A DNA stretch of 64,000 nt from Catenuloplanes atrovinosus. Its GTDB lineage: Bacteria > Actinomycetota > Actinomycetes > Mycobacteriales > Micromonosporaceae. A program made the position numbers and the translations under genes. Position 1 is the stretch's first letter. Every line of letters begins with the position of its first letter. A model generated the notes under the pieces. It ran no database searches and was not told the DNA's origin. It saw nothing but the letters and a program-made list of their open reading frames with translations. Where the stretch lies: NCBI RefSeq assembly GCF_031458235.1, contig NZ_JAVDYB010000001.1, forward strand, positions 124,001-188,000, written 5' to 3'. Below are positions 27,879 to 37,202 of the stretch, one piece after another.

Positions 27879-29405
27879 TCAGAAGCGGCCGAAGACCTTG
27901 AGCGCGGGCAGCGCCCGGCCCGAGTAGTCGAACAGCGCCTGGTTCTCCCAGCCGTCGCCGGAGGCGGGGTCGGCCGGGTCCCAGCCGGCGCCGGGCACCG
28001 CGGTCCAGGTCGGCTCCCAGTAGAAGACGCCCAGCGCGCCCGGCACGCCGTCGACCACGGTCAGGATGTCCCGCAGCGCGTCCGCCTGGCCGCGCGGCGT
28101 CGCCGGGTAGCCGCCGGCCGCGGCCAGCGTGGCGTTGAAGATGTTCGTCTCGTGGTCCTGCTCCGCGAGCGTGAAGCCGTAGGCGGTCTCCACGACCATG
28201 ACCGGCTTCCCGTACCGGCCGGAGAGGTCCACGAGGTTCGCCTGCAACTCGCCGAGCGCGCCGTGCCAGTAGACGTAGTGCGAGACCGCGATCGCGTCGA
28301 ACGGCACGCCGCGGGCGACGGCCTGGTCGAACCACCAGCGGTGGCCGCCGTTGTCCCCGCCCTCGGCCAGGTGCAGCACGACCTTCGTGGCCGGGGACGC
28401 GTCCGTCACCGCGGTGCTGCCGGCGGTGAGCAGCGCGGCCAGCCCGTCCCAGTTGTCCCAGCGGCCGTCCGGCCACAGCATGCCGCCGTTGATCTCGTTG
28501 CCGACCTGCGCCAGGTCCGCGGGCGTGCCCTGCGCGCGCAGCGCGGAGATCACCTCGAAGGTGTGGTCGTACACGGCCTGCCGCAGCCCGGCGAAGTCCA
28601 GCGCGGCCCACGCGGCCGGCTTGTTCTGCTTACCGGGGTCGGCCCAGGCGTCGGAGTAGTGGAAGTCGATCAGCAGCCGCTGGCCGGCCGCGTGCGCGCG
28701 GCGGGCCTTGGCGAGCGTGTCGTCGAGGTCGTTGTAGCCGTCGGCCGGGTCCACCCAGACCTTGAGCCGGATGTAGTTCACGTCGTTCGCGGCCAGCAGC
28801 CGGAACGGGTCGCGGCGCGGGCCGGAGAAGTCGCGGTAGACGGCGCCGTGGTCCTCGTTCTTCGTCACGTGCGAGACGTCCGCGCCGCGGATCTCCAGGC
28901 CGGGTGAGCCGCCGGGCGTGAGCGCGACGGCGTCGAAGTGCGTCCACTGCCCGGCGGCGGCCTCGGAGTGCAGCACGATCGTGCACCGGCCGCCGGTGAC
29001 GGTCACCGTGACGGCCAGCCGCACCCAGAGCTCGCCGGTGCGCGGGATCGCGGCCCGCCGCTCCGCGGAGCCGCAGTGGCGCAGCGAGACGTACGCGTCC
29101 GGCTGGTTGCCGTCCGACCGCACCCAGAGGCTGAGCGTGTGTGGCCCGCGCGCGAGCCCGGTGACGGCCTGCGTGGTCTCCACCCGATATGCCGTGGACG
29201 CGGCGTGGGTGAGCCGGCCGCCGCCCTGGTGGCCGCCCGCCTCGGCGAACGAGGCGTCCCGGTTGCCGCTCTCCGACCAGCCGGACAGGCCGGACTCGAA
29301 GCCGGCGTTGGCCACGGCCGGGCCGGTGGCGGCGAGCGCGGGGGCGGCGGAACCGAGAAGCAGGCCGAGCGAGATGATCGAGACGAGGACGGGTCTGCGA
29401 AGCAT
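27879..29405 (-). CDS. ganB: Secreted arabinogalactan endo-beta-1,4-galactanase (GH53)
   Basis: Hydrolyses internal beta-1,4-galactosyl bonds of galactan/arabinogalactan outside the cell. It has 508 residues. A Sec signal peptide (SIISLGLLLGSAAPALA, cleavage near residue 25) precedes a carbohydrate-binding-like beta domain (about 28-165, VANAGFESGLSGW opening as in CBM61/CBM4-like modules). The GH53 barrel (about 170-505) has EIRGADVSHV, NYIRLKVWVDP, LIDFHYSDAWADPG, acid/base Glu in QVGNEINGGMLWP, and nucleophile Glu in VMVVETAYGF. The gene is preceded by a perfect TGTGAGCGCTCACA operator (29423-29436), 17 bp before the ATG, so it belongs to the LacI regulon of this locus. Confidence 0.92.
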   Translation of the reverse strand: MLRRPVLVSIISLGLLLGSAAPALAATGPAVANAGFESGLSGWSESGNRDASFAEAGGHQGGGRLTHAASTAYRVETTQAVTGLARGPHTLSLWVRSDGNQPDAYVSLRHCGSAERRAAIPRTGELWVRLAVTVTVTGGRCTIVLHSEAAAGQWTHFDAVALTPGGSPGLEIRGADVSHVTKNEDHGAVYRDFSGPRRDPFRLLAANDVNYIRLKVWVDPADGYNDLDDTLAKARRAHAAGQRLLIDFHYSDAWADPGKQNKPAAWAALDFAGLRQAVYDHTFEVISALRAQGTPADLAQVGNEINGGMLWPDGRWDNWDGLAALLTAGSTAVTDASPATKVVLHLAEGGDNGGHRWWFDQAVARGVPFDAIAVSHYVYWHGALGELQANLVDLSGRYGKPVMVVETAYGFTLAEQDHETNIFNATLAAAGGYPATPRGQADALRDILTVVDGVPGALGVFYWEPTWTAVPGAGWDPADPASGDGWENQALFDYSGRALPALKVFGRF

Positions 29406-29422
29406 GACGGGCTCCTACAATC

Positions 29423-29436
29423 TGTGAGCGCTCACA
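29423..29436. promoter_or_regulatory. LacI-type operator upstream of ganB
   Basis: Perfect 14-bp palindrome TGTGAGCGCTCACA, 17 bp from the ganB start. Identical to the site at 31620-31633. Confidence 0.88.
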
Positions 29437-29479
29437 GGTGCGTCGGGGGAAACCGCTTCAAAGGCCGTCGACGGTACGC

Positions 29480-29493
29480 TGTGAGCGCTCACG
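29480..29493. promoter_or_regulatory. Second LacI-type operator between ganB and the beta-galactosidase gene
   Basis: TGTGAGCGCTCACG, one mismatch from the perfect palindrome, 44 bp further from ganB. Two sites 57 bp apart could allow cooperative or looped repression of ganB. It lies downstream of the beta-galactosidase gene's stop. Confidence 0.8.
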
Positions 29494-29515
29494 GAACCAT
29501 CCACGGCGATCGCTG

Positions 29516-31516
29516 TCAAGGGGTGGTGCGCAGCACCCGCACCGCGCCCGCCGGCACCACCACGCCGTCCGCGCACGGCTCCCCGGTCAGCAGCTCCACG
29601 CCGCTGCCGGGCACGGTCGCGTCCGACTCCGTGTGGTTCAGCGCGATCACGAAGTCGCCGCGCCGCACCACCTCCACGCCCGCGGGCAGGTCGCGCTCGG
29701 GCAGGCCCAGCGAGGCGACGAACGCGTCCAGCGCCTCCGCGCGCAGCCGGGTGGAGACGTAGAAGGCCCGCCCCGCGCCGTACGCGTGCGACGTGATCGC
29801 CGGCAGCCCGGCCGCCGGCCCGTCCAGGTAGGACGCGATCTCGGTGGCGCCGTCGAGCAGCAGCCGCTCCGCCCACACGTCGCCGGAGACCCCGGTGGAC
29901 AGCGCGGTCGTCTCGCCCTCGCGCAGCGGCAGGAACTCCTCCACCCGCAGGCCGAGCACGTCGCGCAGCGCGCCCGGGTGCGGCCCCGGGTGCACCGCGT
30001 CGTGCTCGTCCACGATCCCGGAGAAGTACGAGACGACCAGCGTGCCGCCGCCGGCCACGTAGTCGCGCAGGCCGGCCGCGGCCGCGGCCGTGAGCAGGTA
30101 GCCGGCGGGCAGGAACACCACCGGGTACGCCGCGAGCGGCGCGGACGGCCGGGCGAAGTCCACGGTCAGGTGCCGCCGCCACAGCGCCTCGTAGAACGCC
30201 TCCTGCCGCTCGCGGAACGCCAGCTCGGCCGAGGGCCGCCAGGGCAGCTCCAGCGCCCACCACGACTCCCAGTCCCAGATGATCGCGGCGTCCGCGGCGA
30301 CCGGCGTGCCGCGCACCGCGTCCAGCGCGCCGAGCGACGTGCCCAGCGACACCACGTCCCGCCAGATCCGGGTGTCCGTGCCGCCGTGCGGCAGCATCGC
30401 GGAGTGGAACTTCTCCGCGCCGTAGCGGGAGGCCCGCCACTGGAAGAACATGATCCCGTCCGCGCCCCGGGCCAGGTGCGCGAGGCTGTTGCGGATCAGC
30501 TCGCCCGGGCGCTTGGCGAGGTTGCGCGGCTGCCAGTTGACCGCGCCGGTGGAGTGCTCCATCAGCAGCCACGGCGCGCCGCCCGCGACCGACCGGGTCA
30601 GGTCCGCGCACATGGCCAGCTCGATGTGGTTGTCCGGCCGTTCCGCCTGCAGGTAGTGGTCGTTGGAGACCACGTCCACCTCGGCCGCCCAGCGCCAGTA
30701 GTCGATGTTCTTGCAGTTGGCCAGCATGAAGTTCGTGGTCACCGGTACGCCCGGCGACAGCGCGTGCAGGATGTCCCGCTCGCGGCGGAAGTTCGCCAGG
30801 TGCGCGTCCGACGAGAACCGGTAGTAGTCCAGCTCCTGCGCCGGGTTGACCGCGGTCGGCGCCTCGGTGGGCGGCTCGATCTCGTCCCAGTCCGAGTAGC
30901 GCTGGCTCCAGAACGTGGTGCCCCAGGCCGCGTTGAGCGCGTCCAGTGAGCCGTACCGGTCGGCGAGCCAGGACCGGAACGCGGCGCCGGAGGCCGGGCA
31001 GTAGCAGATGCCGTTCGCGCCGCCGTACTCGTTGTGCGCGTGCCACAGCAGCACGGCCGGGTGCGACCCGTACCGTCTCCCCAGTTCCGTGGTGATCGCG
31101 GCGGCCGCGGCTGCGTAGTCGGGGGAGCTCGGGCAGAACGTCTGCCGCGCGCCCCCGCCCAGCGGCGTCGACGACCGGGTCATCGGCCGGGCCGCGGGGA
31201 AGCGCCGCAGGAACCACGGCGGCGGCGCGGCGGTGGGCGTGGCCAGGTCCACCGCGATGCCGTGCGCGTGCAGCAGGTCGAGCAGCCGGTCCAGCCAGCC
31301 GAACTCGTACCGTCCCGGGGTCGGCTCGAGCATCGCCCAGCTGAAGATGCCGACGCTGACCAGGTTGACGCCGGCCTCGCGCATCAGCGCCACGTCCTCG
31401 GCCCAGACCTCCTCGGGCCACTGCTCGGGGTTGTAGTCCCCGCCGTAGGCGATCCGATCCAACCCGGGGACGAGCGGCGTGACCTGCGGTACCGCCAACT
31501 GAGACACCTGGACCAT
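29516..31516 (-). CDS. Beta-galactosidase, GH42 family
   Basis: Intracellular enzyme hydrolysing galacto-oligosaccharides imported after galactanase action. It has 666 residues, usual for GH42, without a signal peptide. The barrel begins DRIAYGGDYNPEQWPEEVW; the acid/base Glu is in LLWHAHNEYGGANG, with Cys (CYCP) of the GH42 zinc-type cluster nearby; the nucleophile Glu is in WLLMEHSTGAVNWQPRN. A trimerisation domain (about 395-600) and a small C-terminal beta domain follow. The start ATG at 31516 was chosen over the open frame to 31606 because operator-like TGTGAACGCTCCCA (31531-31544) and the promoter lie in that extension. Confidence 0.93.
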   Translation of the reverse strand: MVQVSQLAVPQVTPLVPGLDRIAYGGDYNPEQWPEEVWAEDVALMREAGVNLVSVGIFSWAMLEPTPGRYEFGWLDRLLDLLHAHGIAVDLATPTAAPPPWFLRRFPAARPMTRSSTPLGGGARQTFCPSSPDYAAAAAAITTELGRRYGSHPAVLLWHAHNEYGGANGICYCPASGAAFRSWLADRYGSLDALNAAWGTTFWSQRYSDWDEIEPPTEAPTAVNPAQELDYYRFSSDAHLANFRRERDILHALSPGVPVTTNFMLANCKNIDYWRWAAEVDVVSNDHYLQAERPDNHIELAMCADLTRSVAGGAPWLLMEHSTGAVNWQPRNLAKRPGELIRNSLAHLARGADGIMFFQWRASRYGAEKFHSAMLPHGGTDTRIWRDVVSLGTSLGALDAVRGTPVAADAAIIWDWESWWALELPWRPSAELAFRERQEAFYEALWRRHLTVDFARPSAPLAAYPVVFLPAGYLLTAAAAAGLRDYVAGGGTLVVSYFSGIVDEHDAVHPGPHPGALRDVLGLRVEEFLPLREGETTALSTGVSGDVWAERLLLDGATEIASYLDGPAAGLPAITSHAYGAGRAFYVSTRLRAEALDAFVASLGLPERDLPAGVEVVRRGDFVIALNHTESDATVPGSGVELLTGEPCADGVVVPAGAVRVLRTTP

Positions 31517-31530
31517 GTGCGGCTCCGAAC

Positions 31531-31544
31531 TGTGAACGCTCCCA
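31531..31544. promoter_or_regulatory. Imperfect LacI-type operator before the GH42 gene
   Basis: TGTGAACGCTCCCA differs at two positions from the locus consensus and sits 15 bp upstream of the GH42 start. Confidence 0.65.
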
Positions 31545-31591
31545 ACCGGTTCGACGCATGATTGCACAGCCTTGAACAGCAAGGACAGGTA

Positions 31592-31633
31592 TTGACACGT
31601 CGGCATCCGGCCGCCAGGCTGTGAGCGCTCACA
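31592..31633 (+). promoter_or_regulatory. Promoter and operator of the sugar ABC transporter operon
   Basis: TTGACA (31592-31597) is 17 bp from CAGGCT (31615-31620), a plausible -35/-10 pair. The perfect operator TGTGAGCGCTCACA (31620-31633) covers the expected transcription start, the classic position for repression. It also lies in the divergent region of the GH42 gene. Confidence 0.7.
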
Positions 31634-31789
31634 GTTGTTTCCGCTCAGTCACGTGCCGGTAACGCCGGCACCGCCGCGCCGCCACGCCACGGGCACCCGT
31701 GAGGTCGGCCGGCCGACGTGCAGGTATGCCGCCGTACGGCGAAACCGCACGCCCTCACGCTCACGAAACGTCGAAGAGAGGCTCTTGAG

Positions 31790-33091
31790 ATGAGGCCTTC
31801 GATAGGCAAGACCCTCGCCGCCGCGCTGGTCACCACGGTGCTGGCGACCGCGGCCTGCTCCGGCTCCGGGGACACCACCGAGGAGCCGACCGGCCCGGTC
31901 GAGCTCAGCTTCTGGTCCTGGGCGCCGGGCATCGAGAAGACCGTCGACCTCTGGAACCAGCAGAACCCGGACACCAAGGTGGTGCTGAGCAAGCAGGCCG
32001 GCGGCAGCGACATCGTCACCAAGCTGCTCACCGCCGCGAAGGCCGGCAACCCGCCGGACCTGGCGCAGGTGGAGTACCAGTCGCTGCCCACGCTGGTCAG
32101 CAACGACGTGCTCGCGGACATCGCGGAGCGGGCCGGCCCGGTGAAGGAGAAGTTCCCCGAGGGCGCCTGGCAGCAGGTCACGCTCGGCACCGAGTCGGTC
32201 TACGCGATCCCGCAGGACTCCGGCCCGATGATGCTCTACTACCGCGCGGACATCTTCCAGGAGCTGGGCCTGAGCGTGCCGAAGACCTGGGACGAGTTCG
32301 CGGCCGCGGCGCGCACCGTCCGGCAGAAGGACGACTCGAAGTGGCTGACCACGTTCTCCGCGGCCGACCCGGGCTGGTTCGCCGGGCTCGCGCAGCAGGC
32401 GGGCGCGTCCTGGTGGGGCATCGACGGCGAGACGTGGACGGTGTCGGTCAACGACGCGGCCACCAAGAAGGTCGCCGACTACTGGGGCGGCCTGGTCAAC
32501 GAGGGCGTGGTCTCCGGCAACCCGATGTACACGCCGGAGTGGAACAAGGCGCTGAACGACGGCACGATCATCGCCTGGCCGAGCGCGGTCTGGGGTCCCG
32601 GCGTGCTGGAGGGCAACGCGCCGGACACCAAGGGCAAGTGGGCGATGGCGCCGCTGCCGCAGTGGGCCGCCGGGGAGAACCGGACCGGCAACTGGGGCGG
32701 CTCGTCGACCGGCGTGACCGCGGCGTCGAAGCACAAGGAGGCGGCCGTCAGGTTCGCCACCTGGATGAACACGGACCCGGCCGCGACCGACTCGCTGATC
32801 ACCTCGGGCGCGATCTACCCGGCCGCCAGTGACGCGCAGTCCAGCCAGCATCTGCGGAAGCCGCCCGCGTTCTTCCCGGAGCAGGCGGACTTCTACACCT
32901 CGGCGAAGGCGATCGCGGGCACCGCGGCCGGCTTCACCTGGGGACCGAACGTGAACGTCACGTACGACACGTACAAGGACGCGTTCGCCAAGGCGATCAC
33001 CGCAAAGACGCCGTTCTCCGGCGCGCTGGACGTGATGCAGTCGGCCACGGTCGACGACATGCGGAAAAACGGCTTCACGGTCGCGGGCTGA
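31790..33091 (+). CDS. Carbohydrate ABC transporter substrate-binding lipoprotein
   Basis: Extracytoplasmic sugar-binding protein of the SBP_bac_1 (MalE-like) group; here probably binding galacto-oligosaccharides. It has 433 residues. The lipoprotein signal is at the N-terminus with a lipobox-like LATAACSGSG. Family features include VELSFWSWAPG, LAQVEYQSLPTL and MNTDPAATDSLITSGAIYPA. The start ATG at 31790 follows GAAGAGAGG. It is the first gene of a three-gene importer with the two permeases; no ATPase is encoded, so a shared MsiK-type ATPase elsewhere is expected. Confidence 0.92.
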   Translation: MRPSIGKTLAAALVTTVLATAACSGSGDTTEEPTGPVELSFWSWAPGIEKTVDLWNQQNPDTKVVLSKQAGGSDIVTKLLTAAKAGNPPDLAQVEYQSLPTLVSNDVLADIAERAGPVKEKFPEGAWQQVTLGTESVYAIPQDSGPMMLYYRADIFQELGLSVPKTWDEFAAAARTVRQKDDSKWLTTFSAADPGWFAGLAQQAGASWWGIDGETWTVSVNDAATKKVADYWGGLVNEGVVSGNPMYTPEWNKALNDGTIIAWPSAVWGPGVLEGNAPDTKGKWAMAPLPQWAAGENRTGNWGGSSTGVTAASKHKEAAVRFATWMNTDPAATDSLITSGAIYPAASDAQSSQHLRKPPAFFPEQADFYTSAKAIAGTAAGFTWGPNVNVTYDTYKDAFAKAITAKTPFSGALDVMQSATVDDMRKNGFTVAG

Positions 33092-33092
33092 A

Positions 33093-34028
33093 ATGAGCAC
33101 ACCGGCCACCGGCCGGCGGCGGAAGGGTACGGTGCCCCGCGGGGTGCCGTACCTCTTCCTCACCCCGGCCATCCTGCTGTTCACGCTCTTCCTGCTGCTG
33201 CCGATCGGCTACGCGGTCTACCTCAGCTTCCGCCGGATCAAGGTCAGCGGGCTCGGCCTGGGGAAGGGCTCCCGCACCGAGATCTGGGCGGGCTTCGACA
33301 ACTACGCGCGGGCGCTCGGCGACCCGGAACTGCTCGGCAGTGCCGGGCGGGTGCTCGCGTACGGCCTGGTCCTGCTGCCCGTCATGCTCGGCCTGGCGCT
33401 GCTGTTCGCGCTGTTGCTGGACGCGCCACGGGTCCGGTTCGGCCGGTTCGCGAAGCTGGCGATCTTCCTGCCGTACGCGGTGCCCGGCGTGATCGCCAGC
33501 ATGTTGTGGGGCTTCCTCTACCTGCCCGCGGTCAGCCCGTTCAACGACGTCGCGGACGCGCTCGGCCTGCCCGGGCCGGACCCGCTGAACGGCGGCTCGG
33601 TCTTCTTCGCGATCGTCAACATCGCGGTCTGGGGCGGCGTCGGCTTCAACATGATCGTGCTGTTCACGTCGCTGCGCGCGGTGCCCGGCGAGATCTACGA
33701 GTCCGCGCAGCTGGACGGCGCGTCCGACCTGCAGATCGCGCTGCGCATCAAGATCCCGCTGCTGCTGCCCTCGCTGATCATGACGATGGTCTTCTCGCTG
33801 ATCGCCACGCTCCAGGTCTTCACCGAGCCGCTGACGATCCGCTCGCTGACCAACTCGATCTCGTCGTCCTGGACGCCGCTGATGAAGGTCTACCGCGACG
33901 CGTTCTCGCAGAACGACATCTACTCGGCCGCGGCCAGCTCCGTCGTCATCGCGCTGGTGACGCTGGTGCTGTCCTTCGGCTTCCTGCGCCTGGTGTCCCG
34001 GCAGGCCTTCGGAGGTGAGAACCGATGA
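33093..34028 (+). CDS. Sugar ABC transporter permease (MalF-like)
   Basis: A 311-residue inner-membrane permease with about six membrane segments. The EAA loop that docks the ATPase is EIYESAQLDGASDLQIALRI followed by KIPLLLPSL. The ATG lies 1 bp after the stop of the binding-protein gene and its TGA overlaps the next ATG. Confidence 0.94.
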   Translation: MSTPATGRRRKGTVPRGVPYLFLTPAILLFTLFLLLPIGYAVYLSFRRIKVSGLGLGKGSRTEIWAGFDNYARALGDPELLGSAGRVLAYGLVLLPVMLGLALLFALLLDAPRVRFGRFAKLAIFLPYAVPGVIASMLWGFLYLPAVSPFNDVADALGLPGPDPLNGGSVFFAIVNIAVWGGVGFNMIVLFTSLRAVPGEIYESAQLDGASDLQIALRIKIPLLLPSLIMTMVFSLIATLQVFTEPLTIRSLTNSISSSWTPLMKVYRDAFSQNDIYSAAASSVVIALVTLVLSFGFLRLVSRQAFGGENR

Positions 34029-34912
34029 CCACACCGGCTCTTTCCCAGGATCGGCGAGCCGCCACGGTACGGCCGGCGGCCCGCCGCCGCACGTCCTGGC
34101 TCGGCTCCGCGATCCTGCTGCTCGGCGCCGTCTACTGCCTGCTGCCGATCGCCTGGGTGGTGGCGGCGTCGACCAAGAACGGCTCGGACCTCTTCACGTC
34201 GTTCACGTTCGCGCCCGGCACCGGGTTCGGCGAGAACCTCGGCGACCTCTCCGCGAACGGCGGCGGCATCTACTGGCGGTGGCTGCTCAACACCGCGCTC
34301 TACGCGGGCGTGGGCGGGCTGCTCTCCGCGCTGGTCTCCGGCATCTCCGGGTACACGCTGGCCACGTACCGGTTCGCCGGCCGGAACGCGATCTTCAACG
34401 TGCTGCTGGCCGGCGTGCTGGTGCCCGGCGTCACGCTCGCCATCCCGCAGTACCTGCTGCTGGCCAAGGTGGGGCTGACCGACACGTACTGGTCGGTGCT
34501 GCTGCCGCAGATCATCAGCCCGTACGGCATCTACCTGGCCCGGATCTACGCGGCCGCGGCCGTGCCGGACACCGTGGTCGAGGCCGCGCGCACGGACGGC
34601 GCCGGCGAGTTCCGGATCTTCGCCCGGGTGGCGCTGCCGATGATGGTGCCGGGACTGGTGACCGTGTTCCTGTTCCAGTTCGTGGCGATCTGGAACAACT
34701 TCCTGCTCCCGTTCATCATGCTCTCCACGGACGACCGCTTCCCCGTCACCGTGGGCCTGTTCACGCTGCTCAACCAGGGTGCGACCGTGCCCGCGCTGTA
34801 CAGTCAGGTGATCATCGGGTCGCTGCTGTCGATCGTGCCCCTGATCGCGCTGTTCCTCACGCTCCAGCGCTACTGGCGTACCGACCTGATCTCCGGCGCG
34901 GTGAAGGGCTGA
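34025..34912 (+). CDS. Sugar ABC transporter permease (MalG-like)
   Basis: A 295-residue permease pairing with the upstream one. It has six membrane segments and the EAA loop DTVVEAARTDGAGEFRIFAR followed by VALPMMVPGL. It overlaps the upstream gene by ATGA. The LacI regulator gene follows after 26 bp. Confidence 0.94.
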   Translation: MTTPALSQDRRAATVRPAARRRTSWLGSAILLLGAVYCLLPIAWVVAASTKNGSDLFTSFTFAPGTGFGENLGDLSANGGGIYWRWLLNTALYAGVGGLLSALVSGISGYTLATYRFAGRNAIFNVLLAGVLVPGVTLAIPQYLLLAKVGLTDTYWSVLLPQIISPYGIYLARIYAAAAVPDTVVEAARTDGAGEFRIFARVALPMMVPGLVTVFLFQFVAIWNNFLLPFIMLSTDDRFPVTVGLFTLLNQGATVPALYSQVIIGSLLSIVPLIALFLTLQRYWRTDLISGAVKG

Positions 34913-34938
34913 TGCGCGCGTACAGGAGAATGTGAGCC

Positions 34939-35970
34939 GTGGCCGAGCAGAACCGTCCCCGCAGCACCCGCCCGCAGCGTCACCGCCCGACGATGGACGA
35001 CGTCGCCGCGGTCGCGGGTGTCTCGCGGGGCACGGTCTCCCGCGTGCTCAACGGCGGCCACAACGTCAGCGGCCCCGCGCTGGAGGCGGTCGAGCGCGCG
35101 ATCCGCAAGACCGGCTACGTCGTCAATCAGCACGCGCGCAGCCTGGTCACCCAGCGCTCCGACTCGGTGGCGTTCATCCTCTCCGAACCGCAGGACCGGC
35201 TGTTCGAGGACCCGAACTTCAACAACCTGCTGCGCGGCTGCACCCAGGTGCTGGCCGAGCACGACATCACGCTGCTGCTCACGGTGGCCGGCACCAGCGA
35301 GGACCGCAAGCGCATCGGCCGCTGGGTGACGGCCGGCCACGTGGACGGCGCGCTGGTCGTCTCCAACCACCTGGGCAGCCCGCTGCTCGACGAGCTCAAG
35401 GGCCGCGGGCTGCCGTTCGTGGTCTGCGGCCGCCCGCTCGGGCACGAGCGCGAGGTCAGCTACGTGGCGGCGGACGACCGGGACGGTGCCCGGCAGATGG
35501 TCGCCTACCTGCGCTCGCGCGGCCACCGGCGGATCGGCATCATCACCGGCCCGCTGGACACGTCCGGCGGCGTGGACCGGCTGGCCGGGTACCGCGACGT
35601 GGCCGGCGACGCGGAGCCCGGCCTGATCGAGGCCGGCGACTACAGCCAGGCGTCCGGTGAGGCCGCGATGGAGCGGCTGCTGCGGCAGAACCCGGACCTG
35701 GACGCGGTCTTCGTCTGCTCCGACCTGATGGCGGTGGGCGCGATCGCGTACCTGCACCGGATCGGCAAGCGGGTGCCGGAGGACATCGCGATCGGCGGCT
35801 TCGACGACTCCAAGGTCGCGACCACCACCACGCCGCGGCTGACCACCATCCGCCAGCCGTTCGCGCGGGTCAGCCAGGAGATGGTCCGGCTGCTGCTGGC
35901 GCACATCGCGGGTGAGCAGCACGCCGCGGTCATCCTCCCCACCGAACTGGTGATTCGCGAGTCCGCTTAG
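34939..35970 (+). CDS. LacI-family regulator of the galactan locus
   Basis: A 343-residue LacI/GalR repressor. The DNA-binding helix-turn-helix and hinge (about 14-70) read TMDDVAAVAGVSRGTVSRVL then YVVNQHARSLVTQRS. The periplasmic-binding-like sugar domain includes FICSDLMAVGAI-like FVCSDLMAVGAIAYL and DIAIGGFDDSKVATTTTP. Start GTG at 34939. The TGTGAGCGCTCACA sites ahead of ganB, the transporter operon and, weaker, the GH42 gene are standard LacI-type dyads. That this protein binds them is inference from position. Confidence 0.93.
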   Translation: MAEQNRPRSTRPQRHRPTMDDVAAVAGVSRGTVSRVLNGGHNVSGPALEAVERAIRKTGYVVNQHARSLVTQRSDSVAFILSEPQDRLFEDPNFNNLLRGCTQVLAEHDITLLLTVAGTSEDRKRIGRWVTAGHVDGALVVSNHLGSPLLDELKGRGLPFVVCGRPLGHEREVSYVAADDRDGARQMVAYLRSRGHRRIGIITGPLDTSGGVDRLAGYRDVAGDAEPGLIEAGDYSQASGEAAMERLLRQNPDLDAVFVCSDLMAVGAIAYLHRIGKRVPEDIAIGGFDDSKVATTTTPRLTTIRQPFARVSQEMVRLLLAHIAGEQHAAVILPTELVIRESA

Positions 35971-36042
35971 CCTGATCCGCCCGAATGTGGGTAACCTCGG
36001 CGGATAGCGACAATCGTCGATTTTGCGGAGGAGGTCCGCACC

Positions 36043-37116
36043 ATGCGCAGAACCGTTGCCCTGACCTCGGTCGTCGCGCTCGGGCTGACACTGGCCGGCG
36101 CGGTGAGCGTGCACGCGGCGGCCGAGACGAACGACGTACCCCTGGCCGAGGGTTTCGACTTCAACGCTCCTCAGATCATGGCCGAAGGACTCGAGGTGCC
36201 GTGGGGGCTGACCTGGCTCCCGGACGGCGACGCGCTGGTCGCGGAGCGGATGACCGCGCGGCTGCTGCGGATCTCGGCGGACGGCGGCACGCCCGTCGTG
36301 GCCGGCACCGTGCCCGGCGTCTCCCCGGTCGGCGAGGCCGGGCTGCTCGGCCTCGCGGTGTCCCCGGACGAGTGGGTCTACGCCTATCTGACCAGCGCCA
36401 CCGACAACCGGATCGTGCGCTTCCGGCTGGACGCGGTCGGCTCGCCGCAGACCGTTCTGACCGGCATCCCGCGCGGCAGCATCCACGCCGGCGGGCGGAT
36501 CGCGTTCGGCCCGGACGGCAAGCTCTACGCGGGCGCCGGCGACGCGGGCACCACGGCCAACGCGCAGAACCCGGCCAGCCTCGGCGGCAAGATCCTCAGG
36601 ATGAACCCGGACGGTACGGTGCCGGCCGACAACCCGACCGCGGGCTCGCTGGTCTACTCGCTCGGCCACCGCAACGTGCAGGGCCTGGCCTGGGACGCGG
36701 CCGGCCGGCTCTACGCCAGCGAGTTCGGGCAGAACACCTGGGACGAGGTCAACCTGATCACGCCGGGCGCGAACTACGGCTGGCCGGTCGTGGAGGGCGA
36801 CGGCAACGACCCGCGCTACGTCGACCCGGTGGTGGTCTGGTCCACCGCGGCGGCCTCGCCGAGCGGCGCCGCGATCTCCGGGTCCACGCTCTACGTCGCC
36901 GCGCTGCGCGGCGCCCGGCTGTGGACCGTGCCGCTCGGCGCGGACGGTGGCGCGGGCACGCCGGTGGCCGAGCTGCAGGGCCGGTTCGGGCGGCTGCGGA
37001 CCGTGGAGGTCGGCCCGGACGGGTCCCTGTGGGTGGCCACCAGCAACCGGGACGGGCGAGGTTCCCCGGCGCCGGCCGACGACCGCGTGCTGCGCTTCCC
37101 GCCGGCCGCGTCCTGA
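36043..37116 (+). CDS. Secreted PQQ-dependent sugar dehydrogenase (GSDH family)
   Basis: A 357-residue soluble beta-propeller of the glucose/sorbosone dehydrogenase family. Signal peptide TSVVALGLTLAGAVSVHA is cut near residue 26. Landmarks are EVPWGLTWLPDG, GLLGLAVSPD, HAGGRIAFGPDGKLYAGAGD (PQQ site His), SLGHRNVQGLAWD, EFGQNTWDEVNLI and NYGWPVVEG. Members oxidise aldoses using PQQ and calcium; no PQQ biosynthesis genes are in the window, so the cofactor source is unknown. A GGAGGAGGTCC site precedes the ATG at 36043. Confidence 0.88.
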   Translation: MRRTVALTSVVALGLTLAGAVSVHAAAETNDVPLAEGFDFNAPQIMAEGLEVPWGLTWLPDGDALVAERMTARLLRISADGGTPVVAGTVPGVSPVGEAGLLGLAVSPDEWVYAYLTSATDNRIVRFRLDAVGSPQTVLTGIPRGSIHAGGRIAFGPDGKLYAGAGDAGTTANAQNPASLGGKILRMNPDGTVPADNPTAGSLVYSLGHRNVQGLAWDAAGRLYASEFGQNTWDEVNLITPGANYGWPVVEGDGNDPRYVDPVVVWSTAAASPSGAAISGSTLYVAALRGARLWTVPLGADGGAGTPVAELQGRFGRLRTVEVGPDGSLWVATSNRDGRGSPAPADDRVLRFPPAAS

Positions 37117-37202
37117 GCCGGTGATCGAGGCGTCGGTCCCGGTCGTTGCCGCGACGCGACCGACGCCTCGGCCACCAGCCGCTCTCGCTGAGCCTTTGCG
37201 CG

